Below are positions 16,146 through 23,611 of a DNA stretch of 64,000 nt, piece by piece (the stretch's first letter is position 1; every line of letters begins with the position of its first letter). The notes below the pieces were generated by a model. The model was not told the DNA's origin. It was given only the letters and a program-made list of their open reading frames with translations, and did no database searches. The DNA comes from Burkholderiales bacterium (GTDB taxonomy: Bacteria; Pseudomonadota; Gammaproteobacteria; Burkholderiales; SG8-41), in contig JAIEPF010000006.1 of the NCBI GenBank assembly GCA_019749945.1, forward strand, positions 62,001 to 126,000. The letters are read 5' to 3'. The position numbers and the translations under genes are program-made.

Positions 16146-16193
16146 GATTAGGTGATTAGGTGATTAGGTGATTAGGTGATTAGGTGATTGGGT
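16146..16193 (-). repeat. Tandem octamer repeat (GATTAGGT)
   Basis: Five perfect copies of GATTAGGT and a sixth with one change (GATTGGGT) lie head to tail between the lipoprotein gene and the aminotransferase start. The last base of the array-adjacent sequence is only a few bases from the aminotransferase ATG, so changes in copy number would alter its leader. Confidence 0.9.
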
Positions 16194-16209
16194 GATGCGG
16201 ATTTTACGT

Positions 16210-17091
16210 TCAGCGCGCTTGCGCCACGCCGGGCCTGGCTTTGGACAATTCGCGGAAGTCGTCGATGTAGTCCTGCAGCTTGCTGAGCAGGTGGGTGCGC
16301 TGCGCGGGTGTCAGCGTATGGTCGATGGCGGCATAGAGCTCGGCACGCTTTCTCCATGACTCGTCGAACAGCCTGGTCTGTTCGGCGCCGCGCCCGGCTT
16401 CCCAGTGCTGCAGCCAGTCGCGCAGGCGCTGCGCGAATACCGCGCGGTCGCCGGCACGCAGTTCGAGCAGCGCAAAAAACTCGCGCTGGCGGCGCAGCCG
16501 GTCTTCATGGCGCAGTTTGTCGACCAGCGGCATGGTCTTGAGCATGGCGATGATGCGGGTTTCCTGGATGTCGTTCAGCAGCCCCACCCAGTCGCGCAAC
16601 TGCGACAGTGTGCGCTGCTGCACCACCTTGCGCCGTTCGGCTTCGCTGTCATTGATGCGGTGTTCGCGCATGAATTTTTTATTGTCCTTGTCGACCTGCT
16701 GGCGGAAAGTTTCGATCTGTTCCGGCGTCAGCGTCGCCAGCAGGTCCGCGGCATCCGCGGCGCCGCGTACGGCGATGCGTGCGTAACGCTGCTTGAAACC
16801 ATCCACTGCCCACAGCATGTCGGCTTCACGCAGGCCGCGTTTGGCGCGTGCCTGAAAGTCGCCGAGGAACTGGGCATATTCCGGCAGCTGGGTCTGGCGA
16901 TGCCAGGCGTGCAGGCGCTCGAAGCGTTGCGCGAACAGGTCGCGCTGGTCGGCATTGAGGTCGAAATAGTCGTGGACCATCCACGCCGCGACCGAATCGA
17001 AGTGGCCGTAACCCACACGTATCATGCTGCAGCCGCTGCTGAGCAGCAGGCACAGCAGCAATGCAACCAGGCGGACATGGCGAAAGCGCAT
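16210..17091 (-). CDS. DUF6279-type lipoprotein
   Basis: A 293-residue predicted lipoprotein. The signal peptide ends in the lipobox LSSGC (LLLCLLLSSGCSMIRVGYG), followed by DSVAAWMVHDYFDLNADQRD and a long helical body rich in charged residues, with LTPEQIETFRQQVDKDNKKF and LTPAQRTHLLSKLQDYIDDF. The repeated LT(P)xQ helices recall LTXXQ/CpxP-like folds. Function is unknown; outer-membrane attachment is likely. ATG 17091 is chosen because it begins the signal peptide, eight bases after the aldo/keto reductase gene. Confidence 0.85.
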   Translation of the reverse strand: MRFRHVRLVALLLCLLLSSGCSMIRVGYGHFDSVAAWMVHDYFDLNADQRDLFAQRFERLHAWHRQTQLPEYAQFLGDFQARAKRGLREADMLWAVDGFKQRYARIAVRGAADAADLLATLTPEQIETFRQQVDKDNKKFMREHRINDSEAERRKVVQQRTLSQLRDWVGLLNDIQETRIIAMLKTMPLVDKLRHEDRLRRQREFFALLELRAGDRAVFAQRLRDWLQHWEAGRGAEQTRLFDESWRKRAELYAAIDHTLTPAQRTHLLSKLQDYIDDFRELSKARPGVAQAR

Positions 17092-17099
17092 GTGGGTGA

Positions 17100-18020
17100 T
17101 CACATGGCAGATAAATAGTCGGCCATGCGTTTGCGCAGAGCGGCATCCGGCAGGCGGCCCATGCATGCGGCCATGTTGTCTTCGATGTGGCTGACCCGCC
17201 GGGTTCCGGGGATGGCGCAGGTCACGGCCGGGTGACTGATGATCCATTTCAGGAAAAACTGCGCCCAGCTGCTGCAATCCAGATCCGCGCACCAGGGTGG
17301 CAGCGCTTTGCCGCGGACTTTGCTGAACAGACCGGCCTGCGAAAACGGGCGGTTGATCAGGGTCGCCGTGCCCGAGTCGGCGCAGGCCGGCAACAACCGC
17401 GCTTCGGCTTCCGGCTCGTCCAGCGAATAATTGAACTGCACAAAATCAAAGTCGCCGGTTTTGACCAGCTTTTCCAGTTCGGCATGCGCGCCGGCGTGGT
17501 AATGGGTGATGCCGAGATAACGGATGCGTCCGGATTTTTTCCAGTCGCGCAGCACCGGCAGGTGGGTTTTCAAGTCGAGCAGGTTGTGCACCTGCATCAG
17601 GTCGATGGTTTTGGTTTGCAGCAGTCGCATCGATTCTTCCATCTGGCGGATGCCTTCGCTGCGTCCGCTGATCCAGACCTTGGTGGCGAGGAACAGTGAT
17701 TTGCGCGCGTCCAGCGCAGCGGTCAGCACGCCCACTGCGGTTTCGGCATGGCCGTACATCGGCGAAGAATCGACAACCTGCCCGCCGAGTTCGATGAAGC
17801 GCCGCAGTACCGCCTGCAGTTCGGTCTGCGCCAGACGGTCGCGGGGGATATTGAAGGTGTCGTAAGTGCCGAGGCCGATTGCGGGCAGCCGTTCGCCGCT
17901 GCGCGGAACGGGGCGCGTGATCAGTCCGGCGGGTGCGCTGCGCGCCTCAGGCATGGTGAGCAGCAGCGCGGCTGCGGCCTGCAGTGCCCTGCGGCGCTGC
18001 GGATTCGCGGGTTGGTTCAT
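17100..18020 (-). CDS. Tat-exported aldo/keto reductase
   Basis: A 306-residue aldo/keto reductase whose N-terminus (PQRRRALQAAAALLLTMPEARSA) has a twin-arginine pattern, suggesting export in folded form. Catalytic residues of the family are visible: Asp and Tyr in VVDSSPMYGHA, Lys in LATKVW and His in GITHYH. The C-terminal SHPAVTCAIPGTRRVSHIEDN is the NADPH-binding end. It lies between two lipoprotein genes on the same strand, a likely envelope-related operon. Substrate unknown. Confidence 0.88.
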   Translation of the reverse strand: MNQPANPQRRRALQAAAALLLTMPEARSAPAGLITRPVPRSGERLPAIGLGTYDTFNIPRDRLAQTELQAVLRRFIELGGQVVDSSPMYGHAETAVGVLTAALDARKSLFLATKVWISGRSEGIRQMEESMRLLQTKTIDLMQVHNLLDLKTHLPVLRDWKKSGRIRYLGITHYHAGAHAELEKLVKTGDFDFVQFNYSLDEPEAEARLLPACADSGTATLINRPFSQAGLFSKVRGKALPPWCADLDCSSWAQFFLKWIISHPAVTCAIPGTRRVSHIEDNMAACMGRLPDAALRKRMADYLSAM

Positions 18021-18029
18021 GGCGTTTGT

Positions 18030-18374
18030 TCATTCCGGTCGGGCTGCTGTCGCAGGTGGCTGCAGGCTATATCCCAGTTGGGTCATGCACTGGCGGAGCA
18101 GGCTGTTCTCGAGAAAAAACCGTTCGGAGTCGGGCTGCGTATTCTGCGTGACAATGGTTCTGCCCTGCCGGTCCACGATCACCTGCGGCGCGGGGTTTGC
18201 CTGCATCGGCATGCGCTGCCGCGCCTCGAGTCGCGCCTGTGCCATGCATCGCGCCTGATCGCGCCCGATGTCGGCTGCGGCAGCTCCGGATTTCTGCCAC
18301 TCGAGCGGCGCGCACCCGCAGACCAGCAGCACCAGGGGTGCGCACAGCTGAGGGATGGCGGGGTGGGGCGGCAT
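18030..18374 (-). CDS. Small predicted lipoprotein
   Basis: A 114-residue protein with a short signal peptide ending in the lipobox LLVCGC (MPPHPAIPQLCAPLVLLVCG). After the Cys it has a conserved-looking section DIGRDQARCMAQARLEARQR and a C-terminal ENSLLRQCMTQLGYSL, a pattern seen in small envelope lipoproteins with paired Cys. No named family is assigned. It is nine bases upstream of the aldo/keto reductase gene on the same strand. Confidence 0.7.
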   Translation of the reverse strand: MPPHPAIPQLCAPLVLLVCGCAPLEWQKSGAAAADIGRDQARCMAQARLEARQRMPMQANPAPQVIVDRQGRTIVTQNTQPDSERFFLENSLLRQCMTQLGYSLQPPATAARPE

Positions 18375-18454
18375 ATTGGTTTAGTTTAGACTAGTAAAAC
18401 GTCGCAGGTCTGCATTGTCCGCATAACCCCCCCCGAATCCAGGAGCACGCATTG

Positions 18455-18793
18455 ATGCCGGTGATTGAAGATGGTCTGGTGGTGTTTTCCAAACGCGCCT
18501 GTCCGACCTGTGTGCTGATCGAGGGCGAAATGCAGCGCGCGGCGCGCGAAGTGCGCAATTTCCGCATCGTGTCACAGGACGATCCGTGTTTTCCGGCGGG
18601 TGTTGCCGGCATCGTCGATGACCGTGAACTCGACTTGTCGTGGACCAACCATATTGAATTCATGCCGACGCTGATCCGTTTTGAGCGCGGCCGCGAAACC
18701 GAGCGCATCGTCGGCTGGGATCGCGCCGGCTGGCAGCGCCTGACCGGGATTGCCGATCTGGGCGCGCAGCACCCGCCGCTCAAACCCGGGTGA
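18455..18793 (+). CDS. Thioredoxin-fold protein with CPTC motif (may continue through a recoded TGA)
   Basis: A 112-residue thioredoxin-like domain with the redox motif CPTC at residues 16-19 (LVVFSKRACPTCVLIEGEM) and the usual cis-Pro region EFMPTLIRFERGRE. It should carry out thiol-disulfide exchange. The frame stops at TGA 18791-18793 but continues in the same frame for GSLALEPG and straight into the 360-residue product at 18818. If the TGA is read as selenocysteine, residue 113 is Sec in a 481-residue fusion. ATG 18455 follows GGAG; the preceding TTG (18452) is an alternative start. Confidence 0.8.
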   Translation: MPVIEDGLVVFSKRACPTCVLIEGEMQRAAREVRNFRIVSQDDPCFPAGVAGIVDDRELDLSWTNHIEFMPTLIRFERGRETERIVGWDRAGWQRLTGIADLGAQHPPLKPG

Positions 18794-18820
18794 GGATCGC
18801 TGGCACTCGAGCCCGGGGTG
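18791..18820 (+). promoter_or_regulatory. Candidate recoding site: TGA with downstream hairpin
   Basis: TGA 18791-18793 joins two ORFs in one frame. Ten bases after it a stem CACTC / GGGTG (18804-18808 with 18816-18820, one G-T pair) closes a seven-base loop GAGCCCG that begins with G; a bulge and GG/CC can extend the stem. Spacing and loop G resemble bacterial SECIS elements, but the stem is weaker than that of the UGSC gene. Confidence 0.45.
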
Positions 18821-19900
18821 GCCGAGCGGCTGGAAGCAAAACACAGCGCTGCTGCCTGGCTGGCCGCGCGCAGGATCGAGTATGGCGAAACAGTCGACCC
18901 GGCGGAGCTCTGTTACCAGCGCGGCTGGACGGACGGTTTGCCGGTCACGCCGCCGACCGACGCGCGGGTGATCGCGATGCTGAAGGGCACGAACCGCAAA
19001 CCCGGCGAGATTGTCGGCAGGATTCCGCCGAATCTTGTCGAATGCAGCATCGAGAAAGTCGCGATCAACGCGGTGATGGCCGGCTGCAGGCCGGAATACA
19101 TGCCGGTGCTGCTTGCCGCCATCGAGGCCGCGCTGGAGCCGGTGTTCACGCTGCACGGCGTGCTGGCGACGACTTATTTTTCCGGCCCGGTCATCATCGT
19201 CAACGGGCCGATGGCCAAACGCATCGGCATGAACAGCGGCATCAACGCGCTGGGCCAGGGCAACCGCGCCAACGCCACCATCGGCCGCGCGCTGAACCTG
19301 ATCGTACGCAATGTCGGCGGCGGGCGTCCCGGCGAAGCCGATCGCGCGACGCTGGGCGCGCCGAGCAAATACACTTTGTGTTTTGCCGAGGATGAGTCCG
19401 ATCCGGCATGGCAGCCGCTGTCGGTGGCGCGCGGTTTTGCGCCCGGAACCTCGACCGTCACGCTGTTTCAGGGGCATGGCCCCGAGGCTTTCGTCGACCA
19501 GAAATCGCGCACAGCCGAAGCGCTGACCCGATCGTTCGCGATGTCGCTGGTGAAAATAGGGCACCCGAAGCTGGTGCAATCGGCGCGCGCGGTGGTGGTG
19601 CTGTCGCCGGAGCATTATGCGATTTACCGCGAAGCCGGCTGGGATCGGGCGCGCATCGAACGCGCCTTGTATGAGGCGACCATCCGCCCCGGCGCGGAAC
19701 TCGTCGCCGGCATCGATGGCGTGGGCGAGGGCATCCCGGCGAGCCGCGCGCATGAGCTGGTGCCGAAGTTTCACGAAGATGGCCTGATGGTGGTGCGCGC
19801 CGGCGGCGCCGCGGGACTGTTCTCGGCAATCCTGCCGGGCTGGCTCGCCGGCCGCAACCGCACCGAATTGCAACCGGTGACCAAGGAGATTCGACTATGA
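18818..19900 (+). CDS. Conserved protein of unknown function, UGSC-selenoprotein neighbour (possible C-terminal part of a thioredoxin fusion)
   Basis: 360 residues if started at GTG 18818. Conserved-looking blocks: CYQRGWTDGLPVTPPTD, IEKVAINAVMAGCRPEYMPV, TYFSGPVIIVNGP, GMNSGINALGQGNRANATIGRALNLIVRNVGGGRPGE, LVVVLSPEHYA and MVVRAGGAAGLFSAI. No enzyme family is assigned. GTG 18818 has no clear ribosome binding site, and the frame runs back to the thioredoxin ORF through one TGA, so the true product may be a fusion. Its stop overlaps the start of the UGSC selenoprotein gene (ATGA), so the two products are coupled. Confidence 0.78.
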   Translation: MAERLEAKHSAAAWLAARRIEYGETVDPAELCYQRGWTDGLPVTPPTDARVIAMLKGTNRKPGEIVGRIPPNLVECSIEKVAINAVMAGCRPEYMPVLLAAIEAALEPVFTLHGVLATTYFSGPVIIVNGPMAKRIGMNSGINALGQGNRANATIGRALNLIVRNVGGGRPGEADRATLGAPSKYTLCFAEDESDPAWQPLSVARGFAPGTSTVTLFQGHGPEAFVDQKSRTAEALTRSFAMSLVKIGHPKLVQSARAVVVLSPEHYAIYREAGWDRARIERALYEATIRPGAELVAGIDGVGEGIPASRAHELVPKFHEDGLMVVRAGGAAGLFSAILPGWLAGRNRTELQPVTKEIRL

Positions 19901-20424
19901 ACATGATGAACTGGCTGCGCGATCCGACAGCCGAAACCGAGGCGGTGATGCGCGCGCGCCGCGCGCCACCGGCATCCCTCGACGGCCTCACGCTGGCGCT
20001 GTTCGAGATCGGCAAGACGCGCAGTGACGAATTTTTCGACAGCGTCGAGAAACGCATGGCCGAGCGCGGCATCAGGACCAGGCGTTACGCCAAGCCGACC
20101 AATGCCAAGGTTGCGCCGAAGGAAGTTGTTGACCGTGTGGTTGCCGAGGCCGATCTGGTGCTGATCGGTTTGTCCGATTGAGGGTCATGCACGTCGTGCA
20201 GTCTGCACGACCTGATGACTTTCGACGCGCTGGGGCTGCCGGGGGTGTCGGTGGTGACCACCGAATTCAGGGACGCCATTGCGGCGCAGAGCCGGGCGCT
20301 GGGTTTTGATCCGGCCATCGTTTATGTGCCGCATCCGGTGCAGAACCGCACCGCGGCCGAGCTGGCGGCGCTGGCCGATGCGGCGATAGAGCCGGCGCTG
20401 GCGTATCTGGTAAAAAGTAGTTAA
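19897..20424 (+). CDS. UGSC-family selenoprotein (in-frame TGA = selenocysteine)
   Basis: 175 residues when TGA 20179-20181 is read as selenocysteine at position 95. The protein then contains LIGLSDUGSCTSCSLHD: the motif U-G-S-C that names the family, plus a second Cys at 101. The N-terminal DPTAE (9-13) is also characteristic. Both sides of the TGA are in one frame with coherent coding sequence, and the 3' part has no independent start signal. The role is unknown; a Sec/Cys redox centre is likely. It follows a good AAGGAG site and overlaps the upstream gene by four bases. Gene callers that ignore recoding would stop at residue 94. Confidence 0.9.
20179..20211 (+). promoter_or_regulatory. Selenocysteine codon and bacterial SECIS-like hairpin
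   Basis: After TGA 20179-20181 there is an 11-base gap, then a perfect 8-base-pair stem GTCGTGCA (20193-20200) / TGCACGAC (20204-20211) with loop GTC. The loop begins with G and the spacing matches the known requirement for SelB-dependent UGA decoding in bacteria. Confidence 0.8.
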
Positions 20425-20439
20425 AAAACAATAACTTAT
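20421..20439 (+). repeat. AT-rich dispersed motif overlapping the selenoprotein stop
   Basis: TTAAAAAACAATAACTTAT differs from the copy at 6535-6553 by a single base. The following bases (GTTGTTTCTCG) also resemble those after the 6535 copy. It begins within the TAA stop region of the UGSC gene. Confidence 0.65.
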
Positions 20440-20461
20440 GTTGTTTCTCGCAGCATAATCC

Positions 20462-20473
20462 GTTGCGCGCAAC
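20462..20473. promoter_or_regulatory. 12-base perfect palindrome upstream of the ketopantoate-reductase-like gene
   Basis: GTTGCGCGCAAC lies 31 bases before ATG 20504. It could be an operator, but no regulator can be named and GC-rich palindromes occur by chance in this genome. Confidence 0.25.
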
Positions 20474-20503
20474 AATTTTGCTGAGCATCACACAAGAAGG
20501 CGG

Positions 20504-21526
20504 ATGATGAAAATACTGGTCTACGGAGCGGGAGCGATCGGCGGTTATCTGGGGGCAATACTGACCGCCGCCGGCGAGAACGTGACACTGGTGGCGCGCG
20601 GCGCGCAATACGACGCTTTGTTTTCGCGCGGCATCTTCCTCGAGGGGCCGCGCAGCGGGCGACCCGATCCGGTCAAGGTGCGCGTGTGCAAACCCGGTGA
20701 GGAAAAAGCGCCGTATGACGTGATTTTTGTGACGCTGAAATCACAGCAGATTGCGGCGGCGGCACAACATCTGCGCGGCCTGGCGGCCAAAGACGGCGTG
20801 TTTGTATTTCCGCAGAACGGCATCCCGTGGTGGTATTTCGACGGCATTGATTCCAGATACCGCGGCACGCCATTAAAAACCCTGGACCCGGACGGCGTGC
20901 TGGCGCGCACCTTCGAATCACGCATGATCATCGGCGGCACGGCGCTGAAACCCGCGGATCTGGTGGAGCCGGGGCGCATCCGCCTGCCGGATGCCGACAC
21001 CGATGCCCTGGTCATCGGCGAGATCGACAATGCCATCACGCCGCGCGTGCAGGAAATCGCCGCGATCACCACCCGCGCCGGCTGGAACGGCAGGGTATCC
21101 GATGACATCCGCAAGGTGAAATGGACCAAGCTGACGGGCAATGCGGTGTGGAATTCACTCGGTGCGATTACGCAGTCGACTGCGCGCGAAGTCGCGGAAT
21201 TTCCGGAAACCCGGCGGCTTGCGGTGACGCTGATGCGCGAAGTCATGGCGGTGGCGGCTGCCGTGGGCACGAAGCTGGATGCCGATCCCGAAGCCATGGT
21301 CAGCGGCGCGGCAAAACGCGCGTCCTTGCCGACCTCGACGCTGCAGGATGTGCGTGCCGGCCGGCCGCTGGAAATGGATGCCATTGTCAATGTGGTGCTC
21401 GAACTCGGCGCATTGACGGGGGTGGCGACGCCGTCGCTGCAGGTGGTTGCGGCCTGCGTCAATCTGCTCAACCGCCGCATCAGCGTCGACGGCGTGGCGG
21501 TCAAACCGCTCAAACTCGCCAGCTGA
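20504..21526 (+). CDS. Ketopantoate reductase-family (ApbA/PanE) oxidoreductase
   Basis: A 340-residue NADPH-dependent reductase of the ApbA/PanE family. The nucleotide motif GAGAIGGYLGA is near residues 8-18, VTLKSQQI follows, the catalytic Lys is expected in VKWTKLTGNAVWN, and the C-terminal domain has GRPLEMDAIVN. The family reduces 2-dehydropantoate and other 2-ketoacids. In this neighbourhood of carboxylate transporters and FAH hydrolases a catabolic ketoacid role is as likely as pantothenate synthesis. ATG 20504 and 20507 are both possible after AAGGCGG. Confidence 0.85.
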   Translation: MMKILVYGAGAIGGYLGAILTAAGENVTLVARGAQYDALFSRGIFLEGPRSGRPDPVKVRVCKPGEEKAPYDVIFVTLKSQQIAAAAQHLRGLAAKDGVFVFPQNGIPWWYFDGIDSRYRGTPLKTLDPDGVLARTFESRMIIGGTALKPADLVEPGRIRLPDADTDALVIGEIDNAITPRVQEIAAITTRAGWNGRVSDDIRKVKWTKLTGNAVWNSLGAITQSTAREVAEFPETRRLAVTLMREVMAVAAAVGTKLDADPEAMVSGAAKRASLPTSTLQDVRAGRPLEMDAIVNVVLELGALTGVATPSLQVVAACVNLLNRRISVDGVAVKPLKLAS

Positions 21527-21697
21527 TTCCAGAGGGTAAGCCCCTGTTTTTCCGGCCGCTATGGCTGTGCCGGCGGGGCCGGCATGGACGTTATCAAGGG
21601 TATCGTGAGTTACAATATGTGGAAAATCCGACGCCTGCCGGCCCGGTCCGCAGCGGGTGTCATCCGCGAACATCATGCATTCCTGGAGGAGACCACG

Positions 21698-22666
21698 ATG
21701 CCCCGTCGTTTTGTCTTGCGCAGCCTGGCCATGACGCTGCTGGTCATGACGTCCGCAGCCTTTGCCCAGAATTATCCGGCGAAACCGATCCGCATCATCG
21801 TGCCCTTCGGCGCCGGCGGTCCCGCCGACGTTTACGCGCGGTTCCTTGCCCAGCAACTGCAGCAGCCCTTGGGGCAGAACGTCATCATCGAGAACCGTCC
21901 CGGCGCGGGATCGATCATCGGCACGGATGTCGTGGCCAAGTCGCCGGCCGACGGCTACACGCTGCTGCTGATGTCGAACACCCACACCGTCAACGAATCG
22001 CTGATCCCGAAAAAGCCCTTTACGCTGATGAAGGATTTTGCGCCGGTGGCGCCGATCAATTATTCCGACCTGATCCTGGTCGTTCACCCCTCGCTGCCGG
22101 TGCGCAGCGTCGGCGAACTGGTCAAACTCGCCAAAGCCAAGGACAAGGGACTCAACTATGCGTCCTCGGGCAACGGCACCCCGTACCACATGGCCGGAGA
22201 ATATTTCAAATCACTGATCAAGGCCGATATCGTGCATGTGCCGCACAAAGGCAGCGGCGAGGCGCGCACCAGCGTGCTGAGCGGTCAGGTCGAAATGATG
22301 TTCGATGCGGTGACGACGATGACCACGCATGCGCGCGCCGGCAAGGTGCGTGCGCTGGCCACGACGGGACAGAAACGCTCCAGGGTCACGCCGGAACTGC
22401 CGACGGTTGCGGAGGCGGGCGTCAAAGGTTATGAAGCGACGATCTGGCTCGGCGTGATGGCGCCGGCGCAGACCCCGCGGCCTATCCTTGATCGCCTGAA
22501 CGGGGAGATCACCAAAATCACCTCGCGCGCAGATACCGCTGCAAACTGGGAAAAGCAGGGCGCCGAGGCGATGGTCATGACCGTGGCGGAGTTTGAGAAG
22601 TATCTGAATCAGGACATCGCGAAGTGGGCGCAGGTGGTCAAGGTTTCAGGCGCCAAGCCGGACTGA
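21698..22666 (+). CDS. Bug-family (TctC) periplasmic solute receptor 1
   Basis: A 322-residue binding protein with a signal peptide (MPRRFVLRSLAMTLLVMTSA, cut after AFA) and the Bug signature: YPAKPIRIIVPFGAGGPADV, RPGAGSIIGTDVVAKSPADGYTLL and VVHPSLPVRS. Such receptors bind carboxylates for tripartite tricarboxylate transporters or act in sensing. GGAGGAG precedes ATG 21698. The next gene is an FAH-family hydrolase, so the ligand may be a ring-cleavage-type acid. No membrane partner adjoins it directly; tctB/tctA lie 3 kb downstream. Confidence 0.92.
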   Translation: MPRRFVLRSLAMTLLVMTSAAFAQNYPAKPIRIIVPFGAGGPADVYARFLAQQLQQPLGQNVIIENRPGAGSIIGTDVVAKSPADGYTLLLMSNTHTVNESLIPKKPFTLMKDFAPVAPINYSDLILVVHPSLPVRSVGELVKLAKAKDKGLNYASSGNGTPYHMAGEYFKSLIKADIVHVPHKGSGEARTSVLSGQVEMMFDAVTTMTTHARAGKVRALATTGQKRSRVTPELPTVAEAGVKGYEATIWLGVMAPAQTPRPILDRLNGEITKITSRADTAANWEKQGAEAMVMTVAEFEKYLNQDIAKWAQVVKVSGAKPD

Positions 22667-22721
22667 TGAAAGTGTTACCCGCACTGCGGGATTGTATTTG
22701 TTGATCAACAAGGAGTACGGA

Positions 22722-23609
22722 ATGCGTCTGGTTACTTTTTCCGATGACCATGGTGTGCGCATCGGCGTTCATGACACGGAGTCCAACACCATCGTCGATC
22801 TCGCCGCATCGACACGGCTGCCGAAGGAAATGACGGCATTTGTCGCGCTGGGCAAAAAAGGCCTGGCCCGCGCGCGCAAGGCGGTCAAAAGCGGCGAAGG
22901 CCGTCTGCCTGTGGCCGGCGTCAGGCTGCTGGCGCCGTTTCCGCGCCCGGCAAAAAACATCCTCTGCGTCGGCAAGAACTATCACGACCACGCCAAGGAA
23001 TTCCACAACAGCGGTTTTGATGCCAGCGCCGGTGCGAACGCGATTCCCGATGTGCCGATCATGTTCACCAAATGGCCGAATTCGGTGATTGGTCCCGGTG
23101 TCGCCATTCCCAGCGCCAACGATTACACCAACTCGGTGGATTACGAGGGCGAACTGACGGTGGTGATGGGCGAGGGCGGGCGCAACATCAGCCAGAAAAA
23201 CGCCTACAAACATGTCTACGGCTACACCATCATCAACGATGTCACCGCGCGCACGCTGCAGAACCGCCACAAGCAGTGGTTTCTCGGCAAGAGCCCGGAC
23301 GGTTTCTGCCCGATGGGGCCGTGCATCGTCACCAGCGACGAGATCAAGGACGTCACCCAGCTGCGGCTGATCACCAAGGTCAACGGCGAGCTGCGCCAGG
23401 ATGCCTACGTCAGCCAGCTGATATTCGACATCCCGCGGCTGATCGAGGACCTGTCCAAGGTCATGACCCTGGAGCCGGGCGACCTGATCGCCACCGGCAC
23501 CTGCGCCGGCGTCGGCATCGGTTTCAACCCGCCGAAGTACCTGAAGCCCGGCGATCACGTCGCGATCACCATCGAGCCCATCGGCACACTGGAAAATCCG
23601 GTGGCCTAG
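22722..23609 (+). CDS. Fumarylacetoacetate hydrolase-family protein 1
   Basis: 295 residues. The catalytic domain of the FAH superfamily is complete: NILCVGKNYHDHAKE, MFTKWPNSVIGPG, the metal-binding VDYEGELTVVMGE, YTIINDVTAR, WFLGKSPDGFCPMGP and TGTCAGVGIGFNPPKYL. Family members hydrolyse or isomerise C-C bonds of beta-diketo acids in aromatic and sugar-acid catabolism. ATG 22722 follows AAGGAG. A paralogue begins two bases after its stop. Confidence 0.9.
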   Translation: MRLVTFSDDHGVRIGVHDTESNTIVDLAASTRLPKEMTAFVALGKKGLARARKAVKSGEGRLPVAGVRLLAPFPRPAKNILCVGKNYHDHAKEFHNSGFDASAGANAIPDVPIMFTKWPNSVIGPGVAIPSANDYTNSVDYEGELTVVMGEGGRNISQKNAYKHVYGYTIINDVTARTLQNRHKQWFLGKSPDGFCPMGPCIVTSDEIKDVTQLRLITKVNGELRQDAYVSQLIFDIPRLIEDLSKVMTLEPGDLIATGTCAGVGIGFNPPKYLKPGDHVAITIEPIGTLENPVA

Positions 23610-23611
23610 CG

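Noticed and set aside
21568..21584. Hairpin TGCCGGC-GGG-GCCGGCA after the ketopantoate-reductase-like gene as a terminator
   Set aside because: No T-run follows it, so termination is not supported.
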